Shown here piece after piece: positions 38,657 to 48,002 of a DNA stretch of 64,000 bases. The stretch's first letter is position 1. Every line of letters starts with the position of its first letter. Source of the DNA: Verrucomicrobia bacterium S94 (GTDB taxonomy: Bacteria > Verrucomicrobiota > Kiritimatiellia > Kiritimatiellales > Pontiellaceae); the NCBI GenBank assembly GCA_004299845.1, contig CP036201.1:2666001-2730000 (forward strand), given 5' to 3'. The notes beneath the pieces were generated by a model. The model ran no database searches. It saw only the letters and a program-made list of their open reading frames with translations, and had not been told where the DNA came from. Made by a program: the position numbers and the translations under genes.

Positions 38657-39495
38657 CTCCGCTACTCACTGCTCTAGCACTCTGTGCCTTCGCCGCCAAC
38701 TCTGTATTAAGTCGACTGGCACTGGCAACACAGGCCATTGATCCCGTCTCTTTCACCTTGCTGCGACTGCTCAGTGGAATGTTAGTTCTGCTTCCGCTTT
38801 CTTCCGGCATCCGTAAAGCCACCCCTTCCAGAGATTGGAAAAACGCGGTCCTTTCCGGCCTCGCCCTTTTCATCTATGCCCTCGCCTTTTCACTTGGCTA
38901 CGTCACAATCAGCTCCGGCATGGGCACACTGATTCTAGTCGGCGCAGTCCAATTCGCTATGTTTGCCTGGGCACTTATACAGCACGATCAGATTTCCAGA
39001 AGCAAATGGATCGGAGCCGGGATCTCCTTCGCCGGTTTAATCGCCCTCGTTTCACCGGGCCTCACGGCCCCCGATCTAAAAGGCGCCACGTTGATGGCCG
39101 CCGCCGGCATCGCCTGGGGACTCTATTCCATTCGCGGCCGCGGAGCCCGGTCCCCCGTTCTGATGACCGCCCGGAATTTCACCTGCGCGGTTCCGATGGC
39201 GGGAATCACTGCCATACTCTTTTTTCAGACATTGGAAATTTCGCCGTGCGGAGCAATCATCGCCGTTTTGTCGGGATCAATCACTTCCGGACTGGCTTAT
39301 GTCATCTGGTACCGGGCACTGCGGGATCTTTCCACCGTCACCGCCTCGATGGTGCAGCTGTTGATTCCGGTCCTCGCCGCGGCCGGCGGGGTTGTTTTTC
39401 TGAATGAACCTCTAACCGCCCGCCTGCTCATTTCATCAGCACTGATTCTCGGAGGAGTCGGCCTGGGAAGCCTTAAACAATCCGTCCGGATTTAA
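38653..39495 (+). CDS. EamA-family drug/metabolite transporter
   Basis: The 280-residue protein has ten predicted membrane helices in two EamA repeats. The first begins ALALCAFAANSVLSRLALAT and the second has GAIIAVLSGSITSGLAYVIW with IPVLAAAGGVVFLNEPLTAR, the conserved end of EamA domain 2. These are inner-membrane exporters of amino acids or metabolites; the substrate is unknown. It is coupled to the upstream HEAT-like gene (after frame correction) and overlaps the convergent DUF1501 gene by 23 bp at its 3' end. Confidence 0.88.
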   Translation: MTPLLTALALCAFAANSVLSRLALATQAIDPVSFTLLRLLSGMLVLLPLSSGIRKATPSRDWKNAVLSGLALFIYALAFSLGYVTISSGMGTLILVGAVQFAMFAWALIQHDQISRSKWIGAGISFAGLIALVSPGLTAPDLKGATLMAAAGIAWGLYSIRGRGARSPVLMTARNFTCAVPMAGITAILFFQTLEISPCGAIIAVLSGSITSGLAYVIWYRALRDLSTVTASMVQLLIPVLAAAGGVVFLNEPLTARLLISSALILGGVGLGSLKQSVRI

Positions 39496-40927
39496 TGAAA
39501 CCGACCGGCTGCGATGCGGAAACCGGATCAATAAAATTTTCTATATTCGGCAGCACATACGGCAGGTCCGCAGCGCTGACCCCAAACCAGCGGGCGATTT
39601 CGGCAAAGAAAACATCCACCGAGGTACTCGGCAGTATGCGGCCGCCTTTCCCCACATCGTCGGCACCATCGATGGCGAGACTTGGAAACGTGCCGTAAAC
39701 TTTTCCACCATCCACCGGCTCGCCCATCACCATGGCATTTCCGCCCCAGGCGTGGTCACTGCCGCGACCGTTGGAACGCAGTGTTCGTCCGAAATCGGAA
39801 GAAGTAAACGTCACCACATCCTGCGACAGACCGAGCTCCTCCAGAGCCAGCTGGAACTGATAAAGCCCTTCCGAAAGATCCGTCAGCATCCCCGCCTGCG
39901 TATTGAGCAGCTCCCCGTGATGATCCCATCCGCCGAAATTGATAAAGATGGAATTCCGGCGCAACCCGAGATCGGCGCGGATTTTTATGGTAATGGCGGC
40001 GGCGCGTAGATTTTTACCGAAATAGGTATCCGGAAAAGAAGCATTGGTCAGCAGGCCGTCAAATCCCGGCTCTACGGCATCCCAATGCACCTTAAAGGCC
40101 TGTTGAGCTTCGATACTCTCCTTCGTGTGCCGGGCAAAACTGTCGCGCATCAGATGCCGGTTCTGCAGCTCGATCAGACTCATCAGCCCTTCATTTTTCA
40201 GATGGTGTTCCTGCGTCCAGTCCCATTCGCTTTCGAACAGCAAAGCGCCATTGCGGGTGATCGCCATCTGTTTTGTGGAGTCGCCGATCTGATAGATGTT
40301 ATTTCCGGCCAGCGAAATACTCATGGCCGTCTCCTCCGTGTTGGCGGCACTGTGCAGCACATCGGCCATACGCCCGCCCCATCCGCGCAGTTCGGCCATA
40401 CCCTGCGGCACCGAGGTCTGCCACTGCTCAATCTGATCGATATGCGAAAACAGGGATTTCGGCAGCGCCACACTGCCTGTCAGATAATCCGACAGCGTCG
40501 TCGGCTCCACCAGCGTGCCGACATTTGTAACAAAAGCCAGTCGCGGTGTTCCCGAAAAATCACCCGTGCCATTGAAAAGGTCGGCCAGTCCCGCACAGCT
40601 CGGATGCAGGGCATACAGATTGCCGTCATTGCCGCTGATTTGTGTCAAGGGATGCAAAGAAGCATCATTCGACAGAGCCAGCGAACTCCGCGATGCCGCA
40701 TATTCGGCATAGCCGCCGTCTCGCCGCAACAGCAGATTAAAGGTATCGCACCCGCCGGCCTGCAGTACATTCACCACCGTTTTCCGGTCATTACCCGGCA
40801 GCAGAGCATCCGCCGCCGCATTGCCGGCCAGTTTCAGATTGATCAGCGAGGACATCAGCGTCGCGGTCCCGATCCCGGCACAGCTGGCTTCACCCAGCAT
40901 ACGTCGTCTTGTAAAGATTCTGCTCAT
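39473..40927 (-). CDS. DUF1501 domain-containing secreted protein
   Basis: The 484-residue protein starts with a twin-arginine-like leader (FTRRRMLGEASCAGIGTATL). It contains VVNVLQAGGCDTFNLLLRRD, INFGGWDHHGELL and FTSSDFGRTLRSNGRGSDHAWG, the conserved His/Asp-rich motifs of DUF1501 proteins, which resemble the alkaline phosphatase/sulfatase fold. It follows the DUF1800 gene by 12 bp. The two families are regularly encoded as a pair in PVC bacteria and Bacteroidetes; their function is not established. Confidence 0.9.
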   Translation of the reverse strand: MSRIFTRRRMLGEASCAGIGTATLMSSLINLKLAGNAAADALLPGNDRKTVVNVLQAGGCDTFNLLLRRDGGYAEYAASRSSLALSNDASLHPLTQISGNDGNLYALHPSCAGLADLFNGTGDFSGTPRLAFVTNVGTLVEPTTLSDYLTGSVALPKSLFSHIDQIEQWQTSVPQGMAELRGWGGRMADVLHSAANTEETAMSISLAGNNIYQIGDSTKQMAITRNGALLFESEWDWTQEHHLKNEGLMSLIELQNRHLMRDSFARHTKESIEAQQAFKVHWDAVEPGFDGLLTNASFPDTYFGKNLRAAAITIKIRADLGLRRNSIFINFGGWDHHGELLNTQAGMLTDLSEGLYQFQLALEELGLSQDVVTFTSSDFGRTLRSNGRGSDHAWGGNAMVMGEPVDGGKVYGTFPSLAIDGADDVGKGGRILPSTSVDVFFAEIARWFGVSAADLPYVLPNIENFIDPVSASQPVGFIKSGRIV

Positions 40928-40939
40928 GATTCCACCTTC

Positions 40940-43147
40940 TTATTTCAGGGTTGCACCTTCCGGGCTCATCAGGGCGAAATAGACCGCCAAACGAATGCGT
41001 TCAATCTGCTCGCTGTTTTCATTCAGCCGGGAAACCAGCCCGATAATCAGCTCCCGGGTATCGGCCGACATATCACCGCCGCAGAACAGCAGCGCCGCAC
41101 GATCAACCAATGCCGGCACATCCGTAACCAGCGGAAGGAAGGCCGACCAATCCGGCGGATAATGATAATTATTCCCGTTCTTAAACCCGTTGTTCATCTG
41201 GTTCCACAGCCGGTTCGGGAAGGAAATGGCGGAATAACTGTCGGTGATGCCGAAAGCCGGCGAATCAAACCCGCCCTCCGCCAGCTGTCCGGGCAGTCGG
41301 TAATCCGGCCGGTAAAAATTAAACACCGACGGCGCATACATGGGTTCCTGCAGGGAATCCTGGGCAAACTGGCCCCAGTCCCACCATTTCAGGTGTTCAA
41401 ACCGTCCGAGATGCTGCACCCGCGCCAGATGCATCGCACGGATGACCGGCTCTCGCAGTTGTCCGTATTGCACGCGGGCCAGGAATTCTACCGGTGTGCG
41501 GGCCTCGGGATCCAGCAGAATGGCGCGCACCACGGCAGCGAGATCACCGCGAACCCCCGAACCGTTATCATCAAACACCGCCGAAATCCGGGCCACATAT
41601 TCCCTCGAAGGATTAGAGGTCACCAGAAACTGGATCAGTTGTTTTCCGACAAACGGGCCGACATTCGGATGGTTGAAAATATTATCCAGTGCATCTTCAA
41701 TATCCTGCAGTCCGTTGGCTGTACTCGGCGTACGGGCCGGAATAACATATCCATTAAGCAGCGTCTTTTCCCCGAAATCGTGATAATCCGCAAACATGGC
41801 CATCGGCGGATAGAATTTTGAATCCCAGATTCCCTCACTGTCCCAGGCATAACCCGCCCATTTCAGACCGGTGAACACCCGGGCCAGCTCTGTGATCTCC
41901 TCGTTTCCATAGGTTGGAACGGGTTCGCCGAATTCATCCAGCACCCGTGTTCCGTCAGGATTCAGCTCCCACAGACCGATGGTAAACAGCTGCATGATTT
42001 CCCGCGCGAAATTTTCATCAGGATACCGGTTGATGAAGACATCAGCCTTCTGGTTGCCCAGGTGGCTGAGATAGAGCCCCATACACGCGTGGAAGGTGAC
42101 ATCGTGCAGAATGTCCCGGTAGTTTCCAAACGCATGCTCAATGAACAAATCATAATAATCCGCAATCGGACCCGGTTTATTGGCAAAATTGGCATCCGCC
42201 CGCGAAACAACCAGAATCTGACTGAGCGCAAAGGCCACCCGCTGACGCAACTGATCATCCGCCTGTATCGCGCCGCGGGCCCAGGTGGTCATGAAATTAT
42301 TCCCGAAAACAAAGGTGTAGGGGCTGATGGAATAGGCGTATCCCTGAATATCCGGATTGGGAAAGCCGGCAAAGAGATCCGCATCAATTTCATCGATGTA
42401 AGGTCGGGTATAATACGGCGGCAGCGCCATCTGATCGTCAATCCACTGCTCAATGCCCACCGCCTGCAGATTCGTGATATCCGCATAGGTCGGCCCGAAC
42501 GTGGCCTGCATCAGAAAACGGGCCGCCTGGGCCTCGGTCGGGGCATTCGTAACCGGCACATCGTTATAGATTGCATGAAAAGCCGCCAGATCTCCGGCGA
42601 CCAGTACCGACGCACTGTTGGTCGGACTGAAACCGAGCTCCTCCTCCATCCAGTCCGGCACCCCGTCGGCATCCAGATCAAGATCAGTATTGTGCACCCT
42701 GAAAAACCGGTTGGAAGGCCCCAGCGGAAATTCAGCATAGAGCTCGCCGTTGCTGTTGACACTTCCGCTCCCTTCAAAAGTCCAGACTGTACTGTTCAGC
42801 GACCCTGCTGATTCAAGTTCGCTGTTTCGATGCGGAAGCTGCGGCCATTCAATCCGCAGTTCAGATAACTGCTGATCAGAGACCGACAGTTTGAATACAC
42901 TGCGCGCATCCAGTGCATGCGTTCCCGCCCTGCTTTCATCCAGATTAGACACACTGTCGCCATCATCATCCTCATCCGGTACAAGTTCAAATCCACCGCC
43001 ATACAGCGCTTCCCAGATATCCGGCAGGCCGTTTCCATCCAAATCCATTTCAGACGGCGACACTACCGGCGATGCGGAAAATGACGTTTGCAATATCAAA
43101 CCCAGAAAACCGGCAAAACTGACAGACAGATCAACAGATCGCTTCAT
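40940..43147 (-). CDS. DUF1800 domain-containing secreted protein
   Basis: The start at 43147 (AGGAG five bases upstream) gives 735 residues with a signal peptide (SVSFAGFLGLILQTSFSASP). Calcium-binding-type repeats (DLDGNGLPDIWE, DEDDDGDSVSNLDE, DLDADGVPDWMEE) follow. The DUF1800 domain begins at about residue 215 with ARFLMQATFGPTYADITNL and includes NFAREIMQLFTIGLWELNPD and ITELARVFTGLKWAGY. It is probably exported and works with the adjacent DUF1501 protein. Confidence 0.9.
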   Translation of the reverse strand: MKRSVDLSVSFAGFLGLILQTSFSASPVVSPSEMDLDGNGLPDIWEALYGGGFELVPDEDDDGDSVSNLDESRAGTHALDARSVFKLSVSDQQLSELRIEWPQLPHRNSELESAGSLNSTVWTFEGSGSVNSNGELYAEFPLGPSNRFFRVHNTDLDLDADGVPDWMEEELGFSPTNSASVLVAGDLAAFHAIYNDVPVTNAPTEAQAARFLMQATFGPTYADITNLQAVGIEQWIDDQMALPPYYTRPYIDEIDADLFAGFPNPDIQGYAYSISPYTFVFGNNFMTTWARGAIQADDQLRQRVAFALSQILVVSRADANFANKPGPIADYYDLFIEHAFGNYRDILHDVTFHACMGLYLSHLGNQKADVFINRYPDENFAREIMQLFTIGLWELNPDGTRVLDEFGEPVPTYGNEEITELARVFTGLKWAGYAWDSEGIWDSKFYPPMAMFADYHDFGEKTLLNGYVIPARTPSTANGLQDIEDALDNIFNHPNVGPFVGKQLIQFLVTSNPSREYVARISAVFDDNGSGVRGDLAAVVRAILLDPEARTPVEFLARVQYGQLREPVIRAMHLARVQHLGRFEHLKWWDWGQFAQDSLQEPMYAPSVFNFYRPDYRLPGQLAEGGFDSPAFGITDSYSAISFPNRLWNQMNNGFKNGNNYHYPPDWSAFLPLVTDVPALVDRAALLFCGGDMSADTRELIIGLVSRLNENSEQIERIRLAVYFALMSPEGATLK

Positions 43148-43252
43148 AATGCTCCTCTTCAGGCCGGTTCCGTACACCGGAGCCAAAACCATGAGAACAT
43201 TATCAACTATATCAGCATTTTACAATTTATATTTACCGCAACCTGCTGAAAG

Positions 43253-44419
43253 TCAGGACGCTGAAAAAACCGAAACAATCCGATCCACTGCGGGAAGCAG
43301 AACAGAACGCGGATGCGCGCAGTTAATCCGGAACCAACCCTCGCCAGCCGGACCGAAAAAATTACCGCCGGAAAGCGCCACATTCGCCTCCTTGATCAGT
43401 TTTTTAAATACCGTCTGCCAGTCGCCGAAAGCGCGGAAATCGCTCCAGACCAGAAAGGTGGCTTCGGGCTCCATGACAAAAAGCCCATTCACCTGACGAA
43501 GCCGCCCGCAGACCTGTTGAATATTTTCATGCAGGTACGCCAGAAGCTGACGTCTGTACTCCGCCCCTTCCGGCGACAGAGCCGTTTCCAAGGCCACCTT
43601 GCCGAACAGGTTGATATCGCCGCAGTGCGCCCGCTCCTGCGCCCGACGGAATGCCGTACGCAACTTCGGATTCCGGATAAAAACAAACGACGATTGAAGT
43701 CCACTGGTGTTGAAAGTCTTTCCGATGGAGTGCGCCACCACCGCAATTTCATCCGCCAGCGGAATATTCAGCACACTTTGATGCCGGACTGGCGGATAAA
43801 CAATATCGCTATGAATTTCATCGCTGAAAAGAACGACACCGTATTCTGCGCAAAGCTCCACCACTTTTTCCAGTTCCTGAACAGTCCACGCCCGACCGCC
43901 GGGATTCTGCGGATTGCACATCAGCATCAGTTTCACATCCGGCCGGTCCAGAGCCTGGGCCAAAGCCTGGTAATCGATCATAAACCTGCCGTTTTCCACC
44001 TGCAGCGGAACATCGGCCACGTTGCGGTTATTGGTTTTCGTACAGCTGAAAAACGGCCCGTAAACCGGAGAAAGTAACGCCACAGCTTCTCCCTCTTCTG
44101 TATAGGCCTGAATCGCCATAGAAATGCTGGTGACCACAGAAGGGGAAAGCAGGGTATACGCGGTCTCCACTTCAGCAGCATGCTCATTCTTCATCCACCA
44201 GGCAATGGCCTCAAATATACCATCGTACTGTTCCGTATATCCAAACATTGGATGACCGGACCGCTCCCGTATCCGCTCGACCAGAAATCCCGGTGTTGGC
44301 AGATCCATATCCGCCACCCAGAACGGTTCAACATCGGCATTGCCGAAGAAACGTTCGCGTGCCTCGTATTTTTCGGCATGCGTACCGAGGCGGGAAACCG
44401 GAGTTTCAAAATCGTACAT
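43253..44419 (-). CDS. ovoB: PLP-dependent C-S lyase, probable ovothiol sulfoxide lyase
   Basis: A MalY/PatB-type fold-I PLP enzyme of 388 residues. It has VEPFWVADMDLPTPGFLVER, CNPQNPGGRAWT (PLP-contact Asn-Pro), LFSDEIHSDIVY and AVVAHSIGKTFNTSGLQSS with the PLP lysine. Its start overlaps the ovoA stop by one base (TAATG); an alternative start five codons upstream lies inside ovoA. Sequence alone gives only a beta C-S lyase. The OvoB role (cleaving 5-histidylcysteine sulfoxide to 5-thiohistidine) follows from tight coupling to ovoA. Confidence 0.85.
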   Translation of the reverse strand: MYDFETPVSRLGTHAEKYEARERFFGNADVEPFWVADMDLPTPGFLVERIRERSGHPMFGYTEQYDGIFEAIAWWMKNEHAAEVETAYTLLSPSVVTSISMAIQAYTEEGEAVALLSPVYGPFFSCTKTNNRNVADVPLQVENGRFMIDYQALAQALDRPDVKLMLMCNPQNPGGRAWTVQELEKVVELCAEYGVVLFSDEIHSDIVYPPVRHQSVLNIPLADEIAVVAHSIGKTFNTSGLQSSFVFIRNPKLRTAFRRAQERAHCGDINLFGKVALETALSPEGAEYRRQLLAYLHENIQQVCGRLRQVNGLFVMEPEATFLVWSDFRAFGDWQTVFKKLIKEANVALSGGNFFGPAGEGWFRINCAHPRSVLLPAVDRIVSVFSAS

Positions 44420-46515
44420 TATCTTTTTTTCCATAGCGTCACTTCCGAAAGCGTATGCTGATGCTTATGCCTGGTTTCACGAATCACAAACGGAACCTGC
44501 TGCGGTTCCCGGATCATTTCAAAAGAGTCGTCAAGCAGTGCATGCAGTCCATCCAATGTGGTCACCGGCTCTCCATCTTTTTTAAACCCGCCCAGCCAGT
44601 TGCGCTTCGGCGTGAAGTTCTCGAGCCAGGTATAGGGCGAGGCAATCAGCAGCATTCCGCCCGGATTCATCCGGTTCGGAATCTCCCTCAGAAAACGTGC
44701 CGGATCATTCAGCCGGTCAATCAGGTTGGCCGCAATTACCAGATCATAGCCGCTGAAGATCGGCTTCATGTTGGTGGCATCCTGCTGCAGAAAATGGATA
44801 TTCGAATAATCGCCGGTCAATCCGAGTTCTTCCAATGTCCGCTCCTGGAACGTGACCAGCTCCCCCTCCTCCTGCCGTTCATAGCGAATACGGCCTTTTG
44901 CCTGCATGCGTGCACCGACCTGCACAAAACGGGCGGAAAAATCGAGTGCATCCACCTCCTCAAAAAAATCGGCAATTTCAAAAGCGGTACGGCCGACCGA
45001 ACAACCGATATCCAGCGCTTTGCCCTTGGCCTCTGCCACCTCCAGTGCGATCTGCGCAATGGCTTTCGGGAAATTCGGAATGCCGAAACATACATCGCCA
45101 TAATGAAACTCACAATACTGAGAGACGAGCGCATCGGTTTCATAGACATCAAAATCCGTCTTTACGGGTTTATCCGAAACCACATACCGGAAACCGGCAT
45201 GCTGATAGAAATGGCGCCGGAAGGCATAGCGGCTGTGCAGTGCGATTTCGTTCCCGGTGGAAATCCACGAACCGCCTTTAATCAGGTTGTGGCGGTTATC
45301 AAAAGTCGGAACGGTGAAGTCATCATACAGCGGATGCACTTCAAATCCGTTGTAGGGATAAATCGGGGTTTCATTCCATTGCCATACATTGCCGACCACA
45401 TCGTAGAAATCGCCGTGCGCAAACCTATCAACCGGCACAGACGAGGCATAATGCTCCAGGTTCCAGTTGGCGGAAACAGGGCTTTCATGATGTTCCCGAT
45501 TGAGTCCGGTTACTTCCAGCAGACGACGGTATTCCGCCTCGTCCGGCATCCGGACCGGCAGACCGGTCTGTTCATTTTTCCAATTACAGAACGCCTTAGC
45601 TTCCAGATAGCAGACCTCCACCGGCCAGTTCATCGGCAACGGAATTTCTTCGGTCATAAGACGCAATCGATAGTTTCCGGGTTCACCGCGCCAGAATTCC
45701 GGCATCGTGGCGTGGTGATACTTCCGCCAGGCCCGTCCCTCTTCATCCCAGTAACGGTCCTGCTCATAACCTCCGGCATGTATAAACCCGAGATATTCCC
45801 CATTGGAAACCAGATAACGCGAAGCCCGGAACGACGGCACGTCCATCTCGACATGCCCGTATTCATTGTCCCAGCCGTAAAGCGGATGATCCCGCTCTTT
45901 GCCCAGAACCACCCTTCCTCCGTCCACAGCAGCCAGCTCATTTTCAATGGCCGGACCAGCCGCAGTACAGACCGGAAAAAGAGCATGCGGACGCACTTTT
46001 TCGAGATCCAGCTGGCGGATCAGTACGGAACTGGTTTCCAGATGAATCCGCTCATGCTCAATGCCCATCATGACCGCCCAGAGCGGACTTTCCCATCCGA
46101 CAGGCAGCGTAAAATCGATCGAGTCGATCAGGTTGCAGACCGTCTCTTTGACCTGATTCCGATAAACCCGAACCGCCTGCACCGGCGGCCAGTCATAGTG
46201 GGTTTCATCGAGATCATCCCAGCTCATTTCATCGACCCCGATGGCAAAAAGGGATTCAAATTCCGGATGGATGCGCTGGTCAATGAGTTTCCCGAGCATC
46301 AGCTTGTTGATGAAAAAAGTGGCCGTATGACCGAAATAAAAAATCAGCGGATGGCGAAGCGGCTGCGGCCGCTCATAAAAAACCTCATCAGAAGCCAGCG
46401 TTTCAAAGAGCCGTTCGTAAAGCGTCCAGGTCCTGAGGAAGTAGTCTTTAATTGCAGCACGCTTTTCTTCAACCGTACCGCTGGTGAGATCAATATTCCG
46501 GGTAATCAGTTCCAT
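44419..46515 (-). CDS. ovoA: 5-histidylcysteine sulfoxide synthase / mercaptohistidine methyltransferase
   Basis: OvoA couples cysteine to C5 of histidine with oxygen at a non-haem iron and later N-methylates the thiohistidine to ovothiol A. The 698-residue protein has a DinB-like N-terminal part with H63 (FGHTATF) and HERIHLE at residues 154-160, the HxxxHxE iron site. A formylglycine-generating-enzyme-like domain follows (FYDVVGNVWQWNE, NLIKGGSWISTGNE). The C-terminal SAM methyltransferase starts at about residue 490 (KALDIGCSVGRTAFEIADFF). All three domains are intact. It is the first gene of a two-gene operon with ovoB. Confidence 0.93.
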   Translation of the reverse strand: MELITRNIDLTSGTVEEKRAAIKDYFLRTWTLYERLFETLASDEVFYERPQPLRHPLIFYFGHTATFFINKLMLGKLIDQRIHPEFESLFAIGVDEMSWDDLDETHYDWPPVQAVRVYRNQVKETVCNLIDSIDFTLPVGWESPLWAVMMGIEHERIHLETSSVLIRQLDLEKVRPHALFPVCTAAGPAIENELAAVDGGRVVLGKERDHPLYGWDNEYGHVEMDVPSFRASRYLVSNGEYLGFIHAGGYEQDRYWDEEGRAWRKYHHATMPEFWRGEPGNYRLRLMTEEIPLPMNWPVEVCYLEAKAFCNWKNEQTGLPVRMPDEAEYRRLLEVTGLNREHHESPVSANWNLEHYASSVPVDRFAHGDFYDVVGNVWQWNETPIYPYNGFEVHPLYDDFTVPTFDNRHNLIKGGSWISTGNEIALHSRYAFRRHFYQHAGFRYVVSDKPVKTDFDVYETDALVSQYCEFHYGDVCFGIPNFPKAIAQIALEVAEAKGKALDIGCSVGRTAFEIADFFEEVDALDFSARFVQVGARMQAKGRIRYERQEEGELVTFQERTLEELGLTGDYSNIHFLQQDATNMKPIFSGYDLVIAANLIDRLNDPARFLREIPNRMNPGGMLLIASPYTWLENFTPKRNWLGGFKKDGEPVTTLDGLHALLDDSFEMIREPQQVPFVIRETRHKHQHTLSEVTLWKKR

Positions 46516-46740
46516 GACTCCTCCTGCTCTGACAATAAAGCCTTTGAAACTAACGGATGAGACACAGCACAGACAGCATATAATTTTTACGATTAAGCGG
46601 TCTCGCCGGTCCGTCTCCGCTCACGGACCGCTGACCGCCTTTTTTCAGACCGATCTAAACCGGTTTTTTAATACATATTCAGGGTTGTACCCGCAGAGCG
46701 ATCGTTCTACGGTGCAGTTGTTGTCGGAGTTTATTGGGTT

Positions 46741-47043
46741 ATGATTAAAAATTTAGAAAAATCCCCTTCCACGCAAAAACCTAAAACCGATGAAACCGGG
46801 TGTCGTTCATTCGGTCAACTGAAGGACTGGCAGATCGATCGGTACCGCATGGCCGTTGATGAGAATATGTGGTACATGGGCGAACGTCTGGGGCGCAAGG
46901 TCGAGTGGGAAGAAGCTGAAGAGGATTTCCTGCAGAACGGCTATTACGGCTGCGCTCCAAAATGGCGAAGCCAATACTGCCAAAGCAAATGCAGCTATCT
47001 CGCCAACTGCAAACTCGGCCAGCTTTTCACCCGGAAACCCTAA
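46741..47043 (+). CDS. hypothetical small cysteine-rich protein
   Basis: The 100-residue soluble protein is charged in the first 70 residues (ERLGRKVEWEEAEEDFLQNG). It ends with GCAPKWRSQYCQSKCSYLAN and CKLGQ, four cysteines spaced C-x8-C-x3-C-x5-C, which could bind zinc or an iron-sulfur cluster. I do not recognise the family. It stands alone; a GGAG lies about 11 bases before the ATG. The 156-bp inverted-repeat element follows 62 bp after the stop. Confidence 0.55.
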   Translation: MIKNLEKSPSTQKPKTDETGCRSFGQLKDWQIDRYRMAVDENMWYMGERLGRKVEWEEAEEDFLQNGYYGCAPKWRSQYCQSKCSYLANCKLGQLFTRKP

Positions 47044-47104
47044 TAAACACCGGAAAGTCCGGCCGGATACAACGAAGTCCCTATTTCCGGCACCGGATCA
47101 GTCG

Positions 47105-47260
47105 TTATACCAAACGTTAAAACTATCCGATATAAATTTGATCCCTCGCAGAGGCGCTGAGGACGCAGAGAAATTCAGTCATAAATGGCTCCGCGCGCTC
47201 TGCGTCGCTGCGCGGAATAACGCTGTCGTTAAGACCGGAATGTTTTAGTAAATGGTATTA
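47105..47260. repeat. 156-bp inverted-repeat element, copy 1
   Basis: It starts TTATACCAAACGTTAAAAC and ends AGTAAATGGTATTA. The outer 26 bp are inverted repeats with 18 matching positions. Internally GACGCAGAG and CTCTGCGTC can pair. The copy at 53562-53717 has the same length and differs at eight positions by eye. It lies between a plus-strand gene and the convergent miaE. Confidence 0.85.
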
Positions 47261-47272
47261 TATCTCCACCCG

Positions 47273-47893
47273 TTATTCCGCCGGCACACCGCTGTGAAAG
47301 CGGAAAAGCGGATCTTTCGATTCAATAGCATGCCGCTCAATTTTTCCGAAAAAAGCGACCCGCTCGTCGATCGGCTCCTCCGAATAGTGCTGAGCGAGCG
47401 TCAGATAATCTCGGAAATGCCGCGCCTCTGATTTCAGCAGCGACCGGAAAAACGCACTAATTTCTTCGTCCATATGCGGAGCCAGCGAATAAAACCGTTC
47501 GCACGAACGCGCCTCGATGTAAGCCCCGATAATCAACGTATCGACCAGATTGCCCGGTTCCTTTTTACGCGCCGGCTCATGCATCAGCCCGGCATAACGG
47601 GAAGGTTTCAGAATTTTATAGGTATAGCCCCGCTTCGTCAGCAGCTCATGCACCTTTTCAAAATGCCGCAGTTCTTCGCGGGCCAGTTTCGACATTTTGA
47701 TCAGCACGTCCGGTTTATCCGGACAACGGAACATCAGCCCCAGCGCCGTACGCGCGGCACACTGTTCCAGATAGCAGTGATTCAGCAACAGAATTTCCTC
47801 CTGTTTCAGCGCCTCAGCAATCCAGGCCTGCGGGGTTCTACAGGATAAAAACGCCAACAAATTGTCTAAATCGTCCTGGCTGACCAGTTCCAT
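47273..47893 (-). CDS. miaE: tRNA-(ms2io6A)-hydroxylase
   Basis: MiaE is a di-iron oxygenase that hydroxylates the isopentenyl group of ms2i6A at tRNA position 37. The 206-residue ferritin-like protein has the iron-ligand segments EEILLLNHCYLEQCAA, SKLAREELRHFEKVHELL, YIEARSCERFYSLAPHM and SEARHFRDYLTLA, and GLMHEPARKKEPG, all characteristic of MiaE. It stands alone on the minus strand. It needs oxygen, consistent with katG and ovoA in the same genome. Confidence 0.95.
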   Translation of the reverse strand: MELVSQDDLDNLLAFLSCRTPQAWIAEALKQEEILLLNHCYLEQCAARTALGLMFRCPDKPDVLIKMSKLAREELRHFEKVHELLTKRGYTYKILKPSRYAGLMHEPARKKEPGNLVDTLIIGAYIEARSCERFYSLAPHMDEEISAFFRSLLKSEARHFRDYLTLAQHYSEEPIDERVAFFGKIERHAIESKDPLFRFHSGVPAE

Positions 47894-48002
47894 AATGCAC
47901 TCCTTAAAAAAGCCCGCTTTTTATCACTAAGTTCCGGGAAGGTCTACGGAGAATGAGATTAGTCTCGACCTGAGCCCGAAATTGAATAGCTTCTCCGGTT
48001 TT

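Noticed and set aside
40085-41821. 578-codon open frame antisense to the DUF1501/DUF1800 genes
   Set aside because: It spans parts of two well-supported convergent-strand genes and looks like shadow sequence.
44455-46560. 701-codon open frame antisense to ovoA
   Set aside because: The minus-strand frame encodes a complete OvoA with catalytic motifs; the plus-strand product is Arg/His/Ile-rich without family features.
47105-47260. CRISPR or tRNA interpretation of the 156-bp repeats
   Set aside because: There are only two copies 6.4 kb apart with no spacer array, and no cloverleaf or T-loop sequence.
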